DNA from: Flavobacteriia bacterium | Lineage (GTDB): Bacteria > Bacteroidota > Bacteroidia > Flavobacteriales_D > Crocinitomicaceae | DNA: 64,000 nucleotides | Direction of reading: 5' to 3' | NCBI GenBank assembly: GCA_947462925.1 | Contig: CANHQP010000017.1 | Location: 1-64,000, forward strand | Shown here: positions 10,151-18,201 of the stretch, one piece after another | Layout of the letters: each line of letters begins with the position of its first letter | Position numbering within the stretch: position 1 is the first letter of the stretch | Translations under genes and position numbers: made by a program | The notes under the pieces: generated by a model | What the model saw: only the letters and a program-made list of their open reading frames with translations | What the model was told of the DNA's origin: nothing | Database searches by the model: none

Positions 10151-10394
10151 GAAACAAAAGATTTGGTGTAAAAATAAGGAAAATCGCGACTTGATATAAA
10201 ATTCGTTTCACAAAAGAATTAAAAAGGAGTTTTTGATAAAGTCCATCGAAAATATTTATTCGAAATATATTTTTTTTAACACTCATTAGAACATAATTAT
10301 TACATCAAATTTTCCGCAATATTATGGTTGACTTGTGCACAAAACAAAACAATTCTACCTCTCATTCCTTATACAATTATAGAATCTAAAATAA

Positions 10395-11111
10395 ATGGCG
10401 AAAACATTTCTATCCGCACGTTGGGAAAATTTGATCATGGCAAACTATGCGGTGAATCCCGAAGTGTTGCTTCCTTATTTACCTAAAGGTGTGGAACTGG
10501 ACTTTTACGATGGAAAAGCGATGGTCAGTTTGGTGGGTTTTATGTTCAAAAAAACAAGTTTATTTCGCATTCCTATTCCTCTAATGGGGACATTTGAAGA
10601 AGTAAATTTGCGGTTTTATGTGAAAAGAATTGATGGTGATGAAATCAAACGTGGAGTTGTTTTTATAAATGAAACGGTTCCTTACAAGCCGGTTGCTTGG
10701 ATTGCAAATAAACTTTACAAAGAACATTACATCGCCATTCCAACGAAAAATGAAATTCGAGTCTCTGCTGACAATCAATTGATTCATTACGGATGGAAAA
10801 TAAACCAACACTGGAACGAAATCAATGTAAACACCTCCATTGAAAGTATTGAAATGACTCCAGAAAGTATTGAAGAATTCATCTTTGAGCATTATTATGG
10901 TTACACAAAAATCACCGAGGAAGTTTCTCAGGAATACCGTGTGAATCATCCACGATGGAAAGTGAACAAAGTAATGGATTATTCTATCAATTGCGATTTT
11001 CAAGCGATGTATGGCAATGATTTTTCTTTGCTAAGTAATCAAGAACCACATTCTGTTATTTTTGCTTCAGGTTCCGACGTATCTGTTGATTGGAAAAGAA
11101 GAAAGTTTTAG
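10395..11111 (+). CDS. DUF2071 (YqjF-like) family protein
   Basis: A 238-residue cytoplasmic protein of the DUF2071/YqjF family, whose biochemical role is not established. Family features are the start [18 protein letters not shown], the [16 protein letters not shown] segment and VNLRFYVKR. Eight bases downstream lies a small DUF2256 gene, so the two are probably co-transcribed. The 244-base gap to the divergent mrcA gene contains no recognisable TAnnTTTG element in this direction, and nothing else was seen there. Confidence 0.88.
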   Translation: MAKTFLSARWENLIMANYAVNPEVLLPYLPKGVELDFYDGKAMVSLVGFMFKKTSLFRIPIPLMGTFEEVNLRFYVKRIDGDEIKRGVVFINETVPYKPVAWIANKLYKEHYIAIPTKNEIRVSADNQLIHYGWKINQHWNEINVNTSIESIEMTPESIEEFIFEHYYGYTKITEEVSQEYRVNHPRWKVNKVMDYSINCDFQAMYGNDFSLLSNQEPHSVIFASGSDVSVDWKRRKF

Positions 11112-11119
11112 TTCTAAAC

Positions 11120-11257
11120 ATGAAAAAACGCGACCTACCAACAAAAATTTGCATTGTTTGCAAACGCCCGTTCACTTGGCGCAAGAAATGGGAGAAGATT
11201 TGGGATGAAGTGAAATATTGCAGTGATAAATGTCGGATCAATCGCAATAAAGATTGA
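11120..11257 (+). CDS. DUF2256 small zinc-ribbon-like protein
   Basis: A 45-residue open frame starting with ATG eight bases after the DUF2071 stop. It encodes a basic protein with CxxC (Cys11, Cys14) and CxxxC (Cys34, Cys38) pairs, plus [17 protein letters not shown] between them, which is the signature of the DUF2256 family (about 40-60 residues). The four cysteines suggest one zinc ion. The family is widespread but its function is unknown; its place in an operon with DUF2071 is the only context. Confidence 0.88.
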   Translation: MKKRDLPTKICIVCKRPFTWRKKWEKIWDEVKYCSDKCRINRNKD

Positions 11258-11420
11258 ATCAGTCTTCAAATCAAAACTTATAATTATACAACATTCTTTA
11301 AAAATTGTGTAACGATACTTCTATCGAAAGTAAACACCTTTAAACTTTGATTTATTTAAACAATGAAAAAGATAATTTTTCAGTTTAAACTCCAAGTAAT
11401 CAAACTTTAAAACACAATTT

Positions 11421-11978
11421 ATGAAAAAATATCTTCCTATTTATCTGTATGGATTTAGTATTATTTTGGCAGGAATTTTCTTGTTTAGTTCGGCTTACAG
11501 TTCTTTCAAAGAAGTAAATATAATCATAGGTTATATGGTAACTATTGGAGCTGGATTTGCATTTACGGCCGCCATGATTAACCAAAGAAAGCAAGTTCAA
11601 TTTGCTTACCACAATTTACATGCAATGGTAATGGTTGTCTTTGGCATTTTTATTCTTTTGTTTTGCGATACAATGGATAAATTACTGTCAGCCACATCCT
11701 ATCTCTTTATTTTTTATGCTGTTTCAGAAATCACTTTTTGCAGTTGGATTTTTAATTTGCGTCAAAAAGTAGTCTTTAAAATCTTATTTATTCGGATCAT
11801 TTTGGGTTTAGGAATTGGAATTGGAACTGTAGTAACGATGTATTTTACGACATTTCAGCTTGAAAGTTTTGGTATTTTGTTCACTTTAATTGGAATTAAT
11901 ATACTGCTTTATGTTCCGATTATGAAAGGAAATGAATCGAGTGAAGTTGAAAATGTGATTCAAAAACAACAAACATGA
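11421..11978 (+). CDS. Integral membrane protein, HdeD/DUF308-like topology
   Basis: A 185-residue protein with about six hydrophobic helices (residues roughly 7-24, 34-51, 67-85, 90-108, 119-140, 148-168). The layout resembles DUF308/HdeD membrane proteins linked to acid stress, but no diagnostic motif was found, so the family is tentative. Its stop codon overlaps the ATG of the next gene (ATGA), indicating translational coupling with the SOUL protein. The 163 bases upstream hold only short frames, none with coding support. Confidence 0.6.
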   Translation: MKKYLPIYLYGFSIILAGIFLFSSAYSSFKEVNIIIGYMVTIGAGFAFTAAMINQRKQVQFAYHNLHAMVMVVFGIFILLFCDTMDKLLSATSYLFIFYAVSEITFCSWIFNLRQKVVFKILFIRIILGLGIGIGTVVTMYFTTFQLESFGILFTLIGINILLYVPIMKGNESSEVENVIQKQQT

Positions 11979-12889
11979 AGATCTTCTTAACTACTACAAT
12001 TGCATTTACAGGCTTATTAACTTTCTTTCAAATTTACAACATCATGGCAAAAAGCAAAACAGAAACACAAGGTTACTCAGTAATTAAAGTCGAAAAATTA
12101 TTTGAGATTAGATTTTATCCAGCCGCAAACTTGGCCAAAATCACTTCAACATCAAAATCTTACCGTGACTTAGGTTATTCTGGATTTGGTAAATTGGCAA
12201 AATACATTTTTGGAGGTAATAGTGAAAACAAAAAAATTGCCATGACCTCTCCTGTTCACATGGACATTGGAGATTCAATTTCAACCATGGCGTTTGTCAT
12301 GCCTGCTCATTTAACCATCAATGATCTTCCAAAACCCAATAATGCTGAAATCACTTTTGAAACTAGCAATCCCGAATATGTGGCCGCCATCAAATTTGGC
12401 GGTTTTGCAAATACAGCCACTATAGAAAAACAAAAACTAATCTTGAAAAACGCCTTAGGGCAAAAAGGTCTCACCTATTTTGGAAATTTCAGATACTTAG
12501 GGTATAATCCTCCTTATCAAATATTTGGAAGAAGAAACGAAGTGATTGTTTCATTAAATGACGCCAATTTTAGCACTGAAAAAAAAGCTACCAACAATGA
12601 AAATTTGGAAGGCTATCCACCATATCCTGCTTCGGAGGACATTTACAGTCAACTGAAAGAGGAAAAAGATTTGGACCCTGAAGATATTACAAAGAAAAAA
12701 GCACCAAACGAAAAAGAAGGTGGACGCAATGAAAAGAATTTCAAAAATCATATGTCAGGCGACGATTTAGACATTCCCGGTAGTGATTTAGACGATCATG
12801 AAGAGCAAATTGGAAATGAAGATGAAGAAAACAACAACTACAGCCTAGGTGGAGACGATCACAATGACTTGGAAGAAAATAAAAATTAA
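11975..12889 (+). CDS. SOUL haem-binding domain protein with acidic C-terminal extension
   Basis: Residues 1-20 form a signal peptide or membrane anchor. Residues about 30-200 are a SOUL/HBP haem-binding domain: YSVIKVEKLFEIRFYP, then KIAMTSPVHM and the closing GYNPPYQIFGRRNEV segment. Residues about 210-304 are a separate hydrophilic, acidic region beginning GYPPYPASEDIY and ending SLGGDDHNDLEE. From memory, that tail matches a small free-standing Bacteroidota protein family of about 100 residues, so this looks like a fusion. The start overlaps the preceding membrane protein gene and the next gene follows eight bases later. The physiological role is unknown; a stress role is inferred from neighbours. 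Confidence 0.8.
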   Translation: MKIFLTTTIAFTGLLTFFQIYNIMAKSKTETQGYSVIKVEKLFEIRFYPAANLAKITSTSKSYRDLGYSGFGKLAKYIFGGNSENKKIAMTSPVHMDIGDSISTMAFVMPAHLTINDLPKPNNAEITFETSNPEYVAAIKFGGFANTATIEKQKLILKNALGQKGLTYFGNFRYLGYNPPYQIFGRRNEVIVSLNDANFSTEKKATNNENLEGYPPYPASEDIYSQLKEEKDLDPEDITKKKAPNEKEGGRNEKNFKNHMSGDDLDIPGSDLDDHEEQIGNEDEENNNYSLGGDDHNDLEENKN

Positions 12890-12897
12890 ATCAAACT

Positions 12898-13293
12898 ATG
12901 GAAAACACTAAAAAAATTGGCATCTGGATGGATCATTCCACTGCCAACTTCATTAACTTAGACAAAGAAAAATACAATTTTTCCATTCAATCAAATTTTA
13001 CTTTTAATGACAAAGAAGCTGCGCTTCGAAGAAGTGAAAGTTTAATGCACAATAAAGAAAATCAAATGCATGAAACGTACTTCAAAGAAATTGGGCATGA
13101 AATTTTGAAATACCATCACATTTTAATATTCGGTCCAACACAAGCTAAAACCGAACTTTTGAATTTTTTAAACAAAGATTTGCATTATAAAAACATCCAA
13201 ATTGATGTTAAATCAGCAGATAAAATGACTGAAAATGAAAAACGTGCCTTTGTGTGGTCGCATTTTGAAAAAGATAAAAAACAGCAATTTTAG
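12898..13293 (+). CDS. Conserved Bacteroidota protein, possibly eRF1/host-attachment-like fold
   Basis: A 131-residue cytoplasmic protein. The opening KIGIWMDHSTANFI, the central RRSESLMHNKENQMHE and the ILIFGPTQAKTELLNFL segment define a family I recall as common hypothetical proteins in Bacteroidota. The pattern of an N-terminal sheet with a conserved DHS, then a GPTxAKxEL loop, resembles the eRF1 domain 3/host-attachment (VLRF1/baeRF-like) fold; this is inference. It closes the three-gene cluster with the membrane and SOUL genes. Confidence 0.65.
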   Translation: MENTKKIGIWMDHSTANFINLDKEKYNFSIQSNFTFNDKEAALRRSESLMHNKENQMHETYFKEIGHEILKYHHILIFGPTQAKTELLNFLNKDLHYKNIQIDVKSADKMTENEKRAFVWSHFEKDKKQQF

Positions 13294-13312
13294 TTTACAA
13301 AATCTTCAACAA

Positions 13313-13346
13313 AAAAAAGCGCATCCCCGAAAGAGGTGCGCTTTTC
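13313..13346. terminator. Bidirectional terminator
   Basis: The inverted repeat AAAAGCGCA / TGCGCTTTT with a 13-base loop lies between two convergent genes (131-residue protein and hemD). A-run and T-run flanks allow use in both directions. Confidence 0.85.
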
Positions 13347-13364
13347 AATTTATTCAAATCTGAA

Positions 13365-14114
13365 TTATTTTTTCTTCAAAGAATCTTTGATAAAATTTTC
13401 AATCGCAGCAGTCATCGATGGCACGTTTGGTTGAGGTGCATGCAGATCCAATCGCAAATTATTTTTAATAACCGCATTTGCAGTTGTAGGACCAAAAGCA
13501 GCAATCATTGTTTTGTTTTGTTTGAAATCAGGGAAGTTTTTAAATAATGATTCAATTCCTCCTGGACTAAAGAAAACAAGCAAATCATAATACACATCTT
13601 CCAAATCACTTAAATCAGAAGCAACTGTCTTGTACAACATTGCTTTCGTAAAATTGATTTTAAATTGTTCTAAGGTTTCTGGAATTTTATCTCTCAAAAT
13701 ATCTGTGCATGGCAACAAAAACTTATCAGTCTTGTGCTTTTTCATCATTTCTGCTAATTCCTCTATATTTTGCTTCCCATGAAAAATCTTTCTTTTTCTG
13801 TAGGTAACATATTTTTGTAAGTAAAGTGCAACAGCTTCTGAGATACAGAAATACTTCATCGTATCTGGCACAGCGAAACGAGTTTCTTCAGCTATTCTAA
13901 AAAAGTGATCAACTGCAGTTTTAGAAGTCATGATGACAGCAGTATGTTCAGGGATATTTACTCTTTGTGTTCTAAAATCTTGAACACTAACTCCCTCCAC
14001 GTGAATAAAAGGCCTAAAATCTATTTTAAGCTTATATTTTTCTGCGAGATCGTAATATGGTGATTTGTCCCCCTCTGGTTTGGGTTGAGAAACCAAAATT
14101 GTTTTGATGCTCAA
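13365..14114 (-). CDS. hemD: Uroporphyrinogen-III synthase
   Basis: Closes hydroxymethylbilane to uroporphyrinogen III in haem biosynthesis. The protein opens SIKTILVSQPKPEGDKSPYY and carries VIMTSKTAVDHFF (about residue 72), LLPCTDILRDKIPE and the FFSPGGIESLF and AAFGPTTANAV motifs of the family. I chose the TTG at 14114, preceded by AGAGGA and giving 249 residues as in relatives; a TTG at 14141 is also possible. DUF4271 lies upstream and ends at 14126, a pairing common in Bacteroidota. Confidence 0.9.
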   Translation of the reverse strand: MSIKTILVSQPKPEGDKSPYYDLAEKYKLKIDFRPFIHVEGVSVQDFRTQRVNIPEHTAVIMTSKTAVDHFFRIAEETRFAVPDTMKYFCISEAVALYLQKYVTYRKRKIFHGKQNIEELAEMMKKHKTDKFLLPCTDILRDKIPETLEQFKINFTKAMLYKTVASDLSDLEDVYYDLLVFFSPGGIESLFKNFPDFKQNKTMIAAFGPTTANAVIKNNLRLDLHAPQPNVPSMTAAIENFIKDSLKKK

Positions 14115-14125
14115 TTTCCTCTGTA

Positions 14126-14851
14126 TTAATTTAACAACCAATTAAATTGCTCCAAAATTTTGTCATATAGTGCGAAATAAATTAACACAAATGGCAAAAT
14201 TTCGAGCGTGCAAAAATACAAAATAATATAATACCATGTTACACCTTTCTTTATTGCAAAAATAAATCCTCTAAAAAAGCGATAAATCCACAAAACAAAA
14301 GTAAACCATACAAAAACATGGAAAAAAATACTTGACCACTGAATATTAAAAGCCCAGATTAGTAGCATCAAACTATAAATAATCCCCGCAAAATGTGCAA
14401 AAATGAAAGTGTTAATCTTACTTTCAATCACAGTGTTCTTTTCGCCCGTTAAGAAACCAACCAAAAACAATGAAAACCAAGGTAAAAAAACCATCAAAAA
14501 AGGAATAGGCAAGAGTAAAAATACCACCTTTGGGTCTAAGCTGTCTTTTACAGGTATGCATAAAAATAAGAGTGCACTCGTGCTAACTATGTAATTTAAT
14601 ATTAAAAAAAAGGAAGAGGCATTATTCAATGGATACTCATCTTGAATGATTTTATCAATTTGTTTATTTTTATAAATTGCTTTGACCATTCCTAAAACCA
14701 TTTGTTTGGAACTCAGTCTTGCAAATGCAATAATGAAAAATGAAATTGCCAGCATTAATGAAGCCACAAGAGCTACATTTTCCGAACGAATCGAAAGACT
14801 GGAGGGAATTTCATTGTTTGCTCCGACAATTCCAAAACTTAATTCAAACAA
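14126..14851 (-). CDS. DUF4271 membrane protein
   Basis: A membrane protein with about seven hydrophobic helices, of the Bacteroidota DUF4271 family usually found next to hemD; its function is unknown. The frame is open up to an ATG at 14980, but that start would overlap the divergent glutaryl-CoA dehydrogenase gene and its promoter. The TTG at 14851 lies about 27 bases downstream of a TAATTTTG element on this strand and still precedes the first helix, giving 241 residues. This start choice is inference; the frame itself is secure. Confidence 0.78.
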   Translation of the reverse strand: MFELSFGIVGANNEIPSSLSIRSENVALVASLMLAISFFIIAFARLSSKQMVLGMVKAIYKNKQIDKIIQDEYPLNNASSFFLILNYIVSTSALLFLCIPVKDSLDPKVVFLLLPIPFLMVFLPWFSLFLVGFLTGEKNTVIESKINTFIFAHFAGIIYSLMLLIWAFNIQWSSIFFHVFVWFTFVLWIYRFFRGFIFAIKKGVTWYYIILYFCTLEILPFVLIYFALYDKILEQFNWLLN

Positions 14852-14877
14852 AACAGTTCTTTTTAGTGTTAAAGAAG

Positions 14878-14885
14878 CAAAATTA
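14878..14885 (-). promoter_or_regulatory. Candidate -7 element for DUF4271-hemD
   Basis: TAATTTTG on the minus strand fits TAnnTTTG and would place transcription start near 14871, about 20 bases before the TTG at 14851. No convincing -33 element is visible. Confidence 0.45.
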
Positions 14886-14938
14886 GTATTTGTTCTGCTA
14901 GAAATGGTTTTAAAAATCAGATTTTGCGTTTTTAATAT

Positions 14939-14946
14939 TAATTTTG
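14939..14946 (+). promoter_or_regulatory. Candidate -7 element of glutaryl-CoA dehydrogenase
   Basis: TAATTTTG matches TAnnTTTG, 28 bases before the ATG at 14974. The -33 element is not clear. Confidence 0.5.
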
Positions 14947-14973
14947 TCGTCACTTTAAATAAAAGGCTGAAAT

Positions 14974-16182
14974 ATGGCAACAGATTTATATGTACATCCA
15001 GATTATTATAATATGGATGATTTGCTTACAGAAGAGCAAAAATTAGTTCGCGATGCGGCTCGTGCTTGGGTGAAAAAAGAAGTTTCTCCAATCATTGATG
15101 AGCATTATGAAAAAGCAACTTTCCCTATGCATTTATTGCGTGGTTTAGGAGAAATTGGTGCTTTTGGACCTTATATTCCTGAAGAGTATGGTGGACCAGG
15201 TTTGGATCAAATTTCTTACGGTTTGATCATGCAAGAATTAGAAAGATGTGATTCTGGTTTGCGCTCAACTGCTTCAGTGCAAAGTTCTTTGGTGATGTAT
15301 CCAATTTGGAAATATGGTTCAGAAGAACAAAAGATGAAATATTTGCCTAAATTAGCTACAGGTGAAATGATGGGTTGTTTTGGATTGACAGAGCCAGATC
15401 ATGGTTCAAATCCTTCTGGAATGATTTCAAATTTCAAAGATGCGGGCGATCACGTTATCTTAAATGGTGCAAAAATGTGGATTTCAAACGCACCATTCGC
15501 AGATATCGCTGTGGTTTGGGCAAAAGATGAAACAGGAAGAATCCATGGTTTAATTGTTGAAAGAGGAATGGAAGGTTTCTCAACGCCAGAAATGCATGGA
15601 AAACTTTCTTTGCGCGCTTCATCTACAGGTGAGTTGATTTTCGTAGACGTTAAAGTACCAAAAGCAAATATTTTACCAGGAAGAACCGGTTTGGGTGCTC
15701 CATTAAGTTGTTTAGATTCAGCAAGATTTGGAATTGCTTGGGGAGCTCTTGGTGCTGCTATGGATTGCTATGATCAAGCTTTGAGATATTCAAAAGAAAG
15801 AACACAATTTGGTGTTCCTATCGCTTCTTTTCAATTGATCCAGAAAAAATTGGCTGAAATGATTACTGAAATTACGAAAGCACAATTATTAACGCTAAGA
15901 GTAGGTCAATTAAGAAATGAAGGAAGAGCTACAAGTGCTCAGATTTCGATGGCTAAAAGAAACAATGTTGAAATCGCATTGAACATCGCTCGTGAGGCTA
16001 GACAAATCCACGGTGCAATGGGAATTACTAGCGAGTATTCTATCATGCGTCACATGGCAAACTTGGAATCAGTGGTGACTTATGAAGGTACACATGATAT
16101 TCATTTGTTGATCACAGGGCTTGACATCACGGGAATTTCTGCTTTTACACGTGACACACCAGATTTATCTAATATGAAATAA
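14974..16182 (+). CDS. gcdH: Glutaryl-CoA dehydrogenase (acyl-CoA dehydrogenase family)
   Basis: FAD enzyme that oxidises and decarboxylates glutaryl-CoA to crotonyl-CoA in lysine, hydroxylysine and tryptophan breakdown. Of the acyl-CoA dehydrogenase families, the glutaryl-CoA branch is suggested by RSTASVQSSLVMYPI, CFGLTEPDHGSNPSGM, the YSKERTQFGVPIASFQLIQ segment and the C-terminal YEGTHDIH containing the catalytic glutamate. The 402-residue length is normal. It stands alone, divergent from DUF4271-hemD, and ends at a bidirectional terminator. The ALDH7-type dehydrogenase at 35619-37175 belongs to the same lysine route. Confidence 0.9.
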   Translation: MATDLYVHPDYYNMDDLLTEEQKLVRDAARAWVKKEVSPIIDEHYEKATFPMHLLRGLGEIGAFGPYIPEEYGGPGLDQISYGLIMQELERCDSGLRSTASVQSSLVMYPIWKYGSEEQKMKYLPKLATGEMMGCFGLTEPDHGSNPSGMISNFKDAGDHVILNGAKMWISNAPFADIAVVWAKDETGRIHGLIVERGMEGFSTPEMHGKLSLRASSTGELIFVDVKVPKANILPGRTGLGAPLSCLDSARFGIAWGALGAAMDCYDQALRYSKERTQFGVPIASFQLIQKKLAEMITEITKAQLLTLRVGQLRNEGRATSAQISMAKRNNVEIALNIAREARQIHGAMGITSEYSIMRHMANLESVVTYEGTHDIHLLITGLDITGISAFTRDTPDLSNMK

Positions 16183-16199
16183 TTTCAAATAAAACTCAT

Positions 16200-16232
16200 A
16201 AAAAAAGCGGAATTTTAGTTCCGCTTTTTTTA
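16200..16232. terminator. Bidirectional terminator
   Basis: AAAAAGCGGAA / TTCCGCTTTTTT with a six-base loop between the convergent gcdH and GT9 genes. Confidence 0.85.
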
Positions 16233-16248
16233 TACTATTGGACTGGGA

Positions 16249-17265
16249 TTATTTAATTAATTGAATCACTCTTGATGATTCAATTTGTCCAATTGAATTC
16301 ATAGAAGGCTTAATTTTTGAACCTTCTTTATTCTCATCATTGACAATAATTTGAACATTTTCTCCCACTGCTTTCCATCTCCCAGGATGGATAGGTCTTT
16401 TGGGTGAATATAAACCTATGGTTTGCAACCCCAAAACACCAGCTAAATGCAATGGTCCAGTGCTACAAGCAACTAAAATATGACTTTTCGAAATCAAATT
16501 GATTAATTGATCCAAAGTTAATTTTCCTGTAGTATCAATGCAGTTTTCATGTTGAGGAATAAAGGAACGAATGTAAATTCCATCTTTCTCAGTTCCTGTA
16601 AAAATAACGCTAAAGCCTCTTTCTAGCAAATCATTGGCAACAATTGCATACTTCTCAATCGGCCATTCCATAGCACTTCCTTGTGATTTGGTATGTAAAA
16701 TTACTTTTCTTGTGGATTTAGCCATTTCTGTTTCCAAATTCACTGGTAAAGACAAATCTTTGGCTTTAAAATGTTTCATCCAAGAAGATATTTCTTCAAT
16801 GGTTGGTAAAACATCAATTCCAAATGGCTTAAGAAGTTCAAAATTAAGCTGAGATTCATGAAAATCAGAACTTTTCCTTGAAAAGCTTAATTTAATATTG
16901 CATGTCAAAAGATGAAAAGCCCTATGAGAAGTACCTACACGCGTTTCTATCTTTGCTTTTTTGATCAAGGCAGCAATTTCTTTTCTAGGAAAAACATGAA
17001 TACAAACATCAATCTTTTTTGATTTTAAGAATTCAACTTTGCTGTTTTCAGGCATTTTAACCATTTCTGCCCATTGAATGATTTCGTCAATTTCAGGTAA
17101 ACATTCGATAACCGGTTTAGTATAGGTATTACCTAAAAAAATAATTTTGGCAGTCGGATATTTTTTTTTAATCCAAACACACATAGGCAATGTCAAAACA
17201 ACATCCCCAATACTGTCGGTTCTGCTTATTAAAACTGTTTTATTGTTCAATTCCATCATTGTCAT
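16249..17265 (-). CDS. Glycosyltransferase family 9 (heptosyltransferase-like)
   Basis: A 338-residue GT-B enzyme resembling the ADP-heptose:LPS heptosyltransferases, which act at the cytoplasmic face of the inner membrane on the LPS core. The N-terminal ISRTDSIGDVVLTLP is the family's acceptor-binding region; the C-terminal half has GTEKDGIYIRSF, ACSTGPLHLAGVLG and LYSPKRPIHPGRW, the donor site. The GT2 gene upstream is 12 bases away, so the two form one operon, consistent with LPS core or lipooligosaccharide assembly. The sugar is not certain. Confidence 0.88.
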   Translation of the reverse strand: MTMMELNNKTVLISRTDSIGDVVLTLPMCVWIKKKYPTAKIIFLGNTYTKPVIECLPEIDEIIQWAEMVKMPENSKVEFLKSKKIDVCIHVFPRKEIAALIKKAKIETRVGTSHRAFHLLTCNIKLSFSRKSSDFHESQLNFELLKPFGIDVLPTIEEISSWMKHFKAKDLSLPVNLETEMAKSTRKVILHTKSQGSAMEWPIEKYAIVANDLLERGFSVIFTGTEKDGIYIRSFIPQHENCIDTTGKLTLDQLINLISKSHILVACSTGPLHLAGVLGLQTIGLYSPKRPIHPGRWKAVGENVQIIVNDENKEGSKIKPSMNSIGQIESSRVIQLIK

Positions 17266-17277
17266 TATACTATTTGA

Positions 17278-18036
17278 TTAGCCTTTTAGTTTTGATAAAA
17301 TTCTAATCTTTTTATATTTCAAAAAAGTTGCATATGCGGAAATTCGCGCAATAGTAAAACCTACTTTCCCGTCCAAAAATCCCATTTTAAAAAAATAATC
17401 TCTGATGAATTTAATAACAGGACTAAAAATCAACTTATATAAAGGACTCTTTTTTCCCAATTCAAAAAGCTCTTTGGATTGAATTGAGGTAAACTTCTCG
17501 GTTTGATTATAATGTTGTTCGATTGTGTAATAGCTATAATGAAGACAATCTCCCTTTAGATGAAAAATTTCCTTTTCGACATTGAACTTCAAAATTTCAT
17601 GAATACCACCTTCCCAACAAGTGTTGGATCTATCAAAAAGTCTAATTTTAGCATCTGGATACCAACCCCCATTTTTAACCCATTTGCCGCAGTAATTCGT
17701 CAATCTATTGAATTTAGCAGGTTTGTTTATTGAGTTTTGCTTCCATTCTTGTATAGATTGTATCAATGTCTCTGATAATGCTTCATCTGCATCTAATGAT
17801 AAAATCCAATCATATTTTGCCAAAGAATTTCCCTTGTTTTTAGAGCCCGAATAACCTTCCCAAGGATGGGAAACAAAACGAACTTGTAAGTTTTCACAAA
17901 TTTCTTTGGTTCGGTCAGTTGAAAAAGAATCAATCACAATGATTTCATCTGCAACACTTTTAACAGATTCGATACATCTTTCGATATTTCGCTCTTCGTT
18001 AAAAGTGATTATTACAACTGAAATCGGCGTTAACAT
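17278..18036 (-). CDS. Glycosyltransferase family 2 (WaaE/KdtX-like)
   Basis: A 252-residue GT-A enzyme of the group that includes LPS core beta-1,4-glucosyltransferases. Motifs are VIITFNEERNIERC (about residues 8-21), IDSFSTDRTKEIC and LSLDADEALSETL (DxD-like, near residue 79), with WEGGIHE near 145. First gene of a two-gene operon with the GT9 enzyme. A TACCTTTG element lies 20 bases before the ATG. The acceptor is probably LPS core, by family and context. Confidence 0.87.
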   Translation of the reverse strand: MLTPISVVIITFNEERNIERCIESVKSVADEIIVIDSFSTDRTKEICENLQVRFVSHPWEGYSGSKNKGNSLAKYDWILSLDADEALSETLIQSIQEWKQNSINKPAKFNRLTNYCGKWVKNGGWYPDAKIRLFDRSNTCWEGGIHEILKFNVEKEIFHLKGDCLHYSYYTIEQHYNQTEKFTSIQSKELFELGKKSPLYKLIFSPVIKFIRDYFFKMGFLDGKVGFTIARISAYATFLKYKKIRILSKLKG

Positions 18037-18055
18037 TAATTTAATATTGGGGGTG

Positions 18056-18063
18056 CAAAGGTA
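18056..18063 (-). promoter_or_regulatory. -7 element of the GT2-GT9 operon
   Basis: TACCTTTG on the minus strand, 20 bases before the GT2 start, fits TAnnTTTG. Confidence 0.5.
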
Positions 18064-18201
18064 GTAGAAAAATTAAGAAACAAATCACTACAACACGTTA
18101 AAAGTTAAGTAAACACTGTGATAAATTAACATTTTAATACTTGTAAATCAAGCTTTAGCGGGCAATTAATAAGAAAGAAAAATTAGTTTAAAAAAATCAC
18201 T

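Noticed and set aside
10581-11003. Long antisense open frame against the DUF2071 gene
   Set aside because: Its product has no family pattern and the plus-strand frame is a clear DUF2071 protein; a shadow frame.
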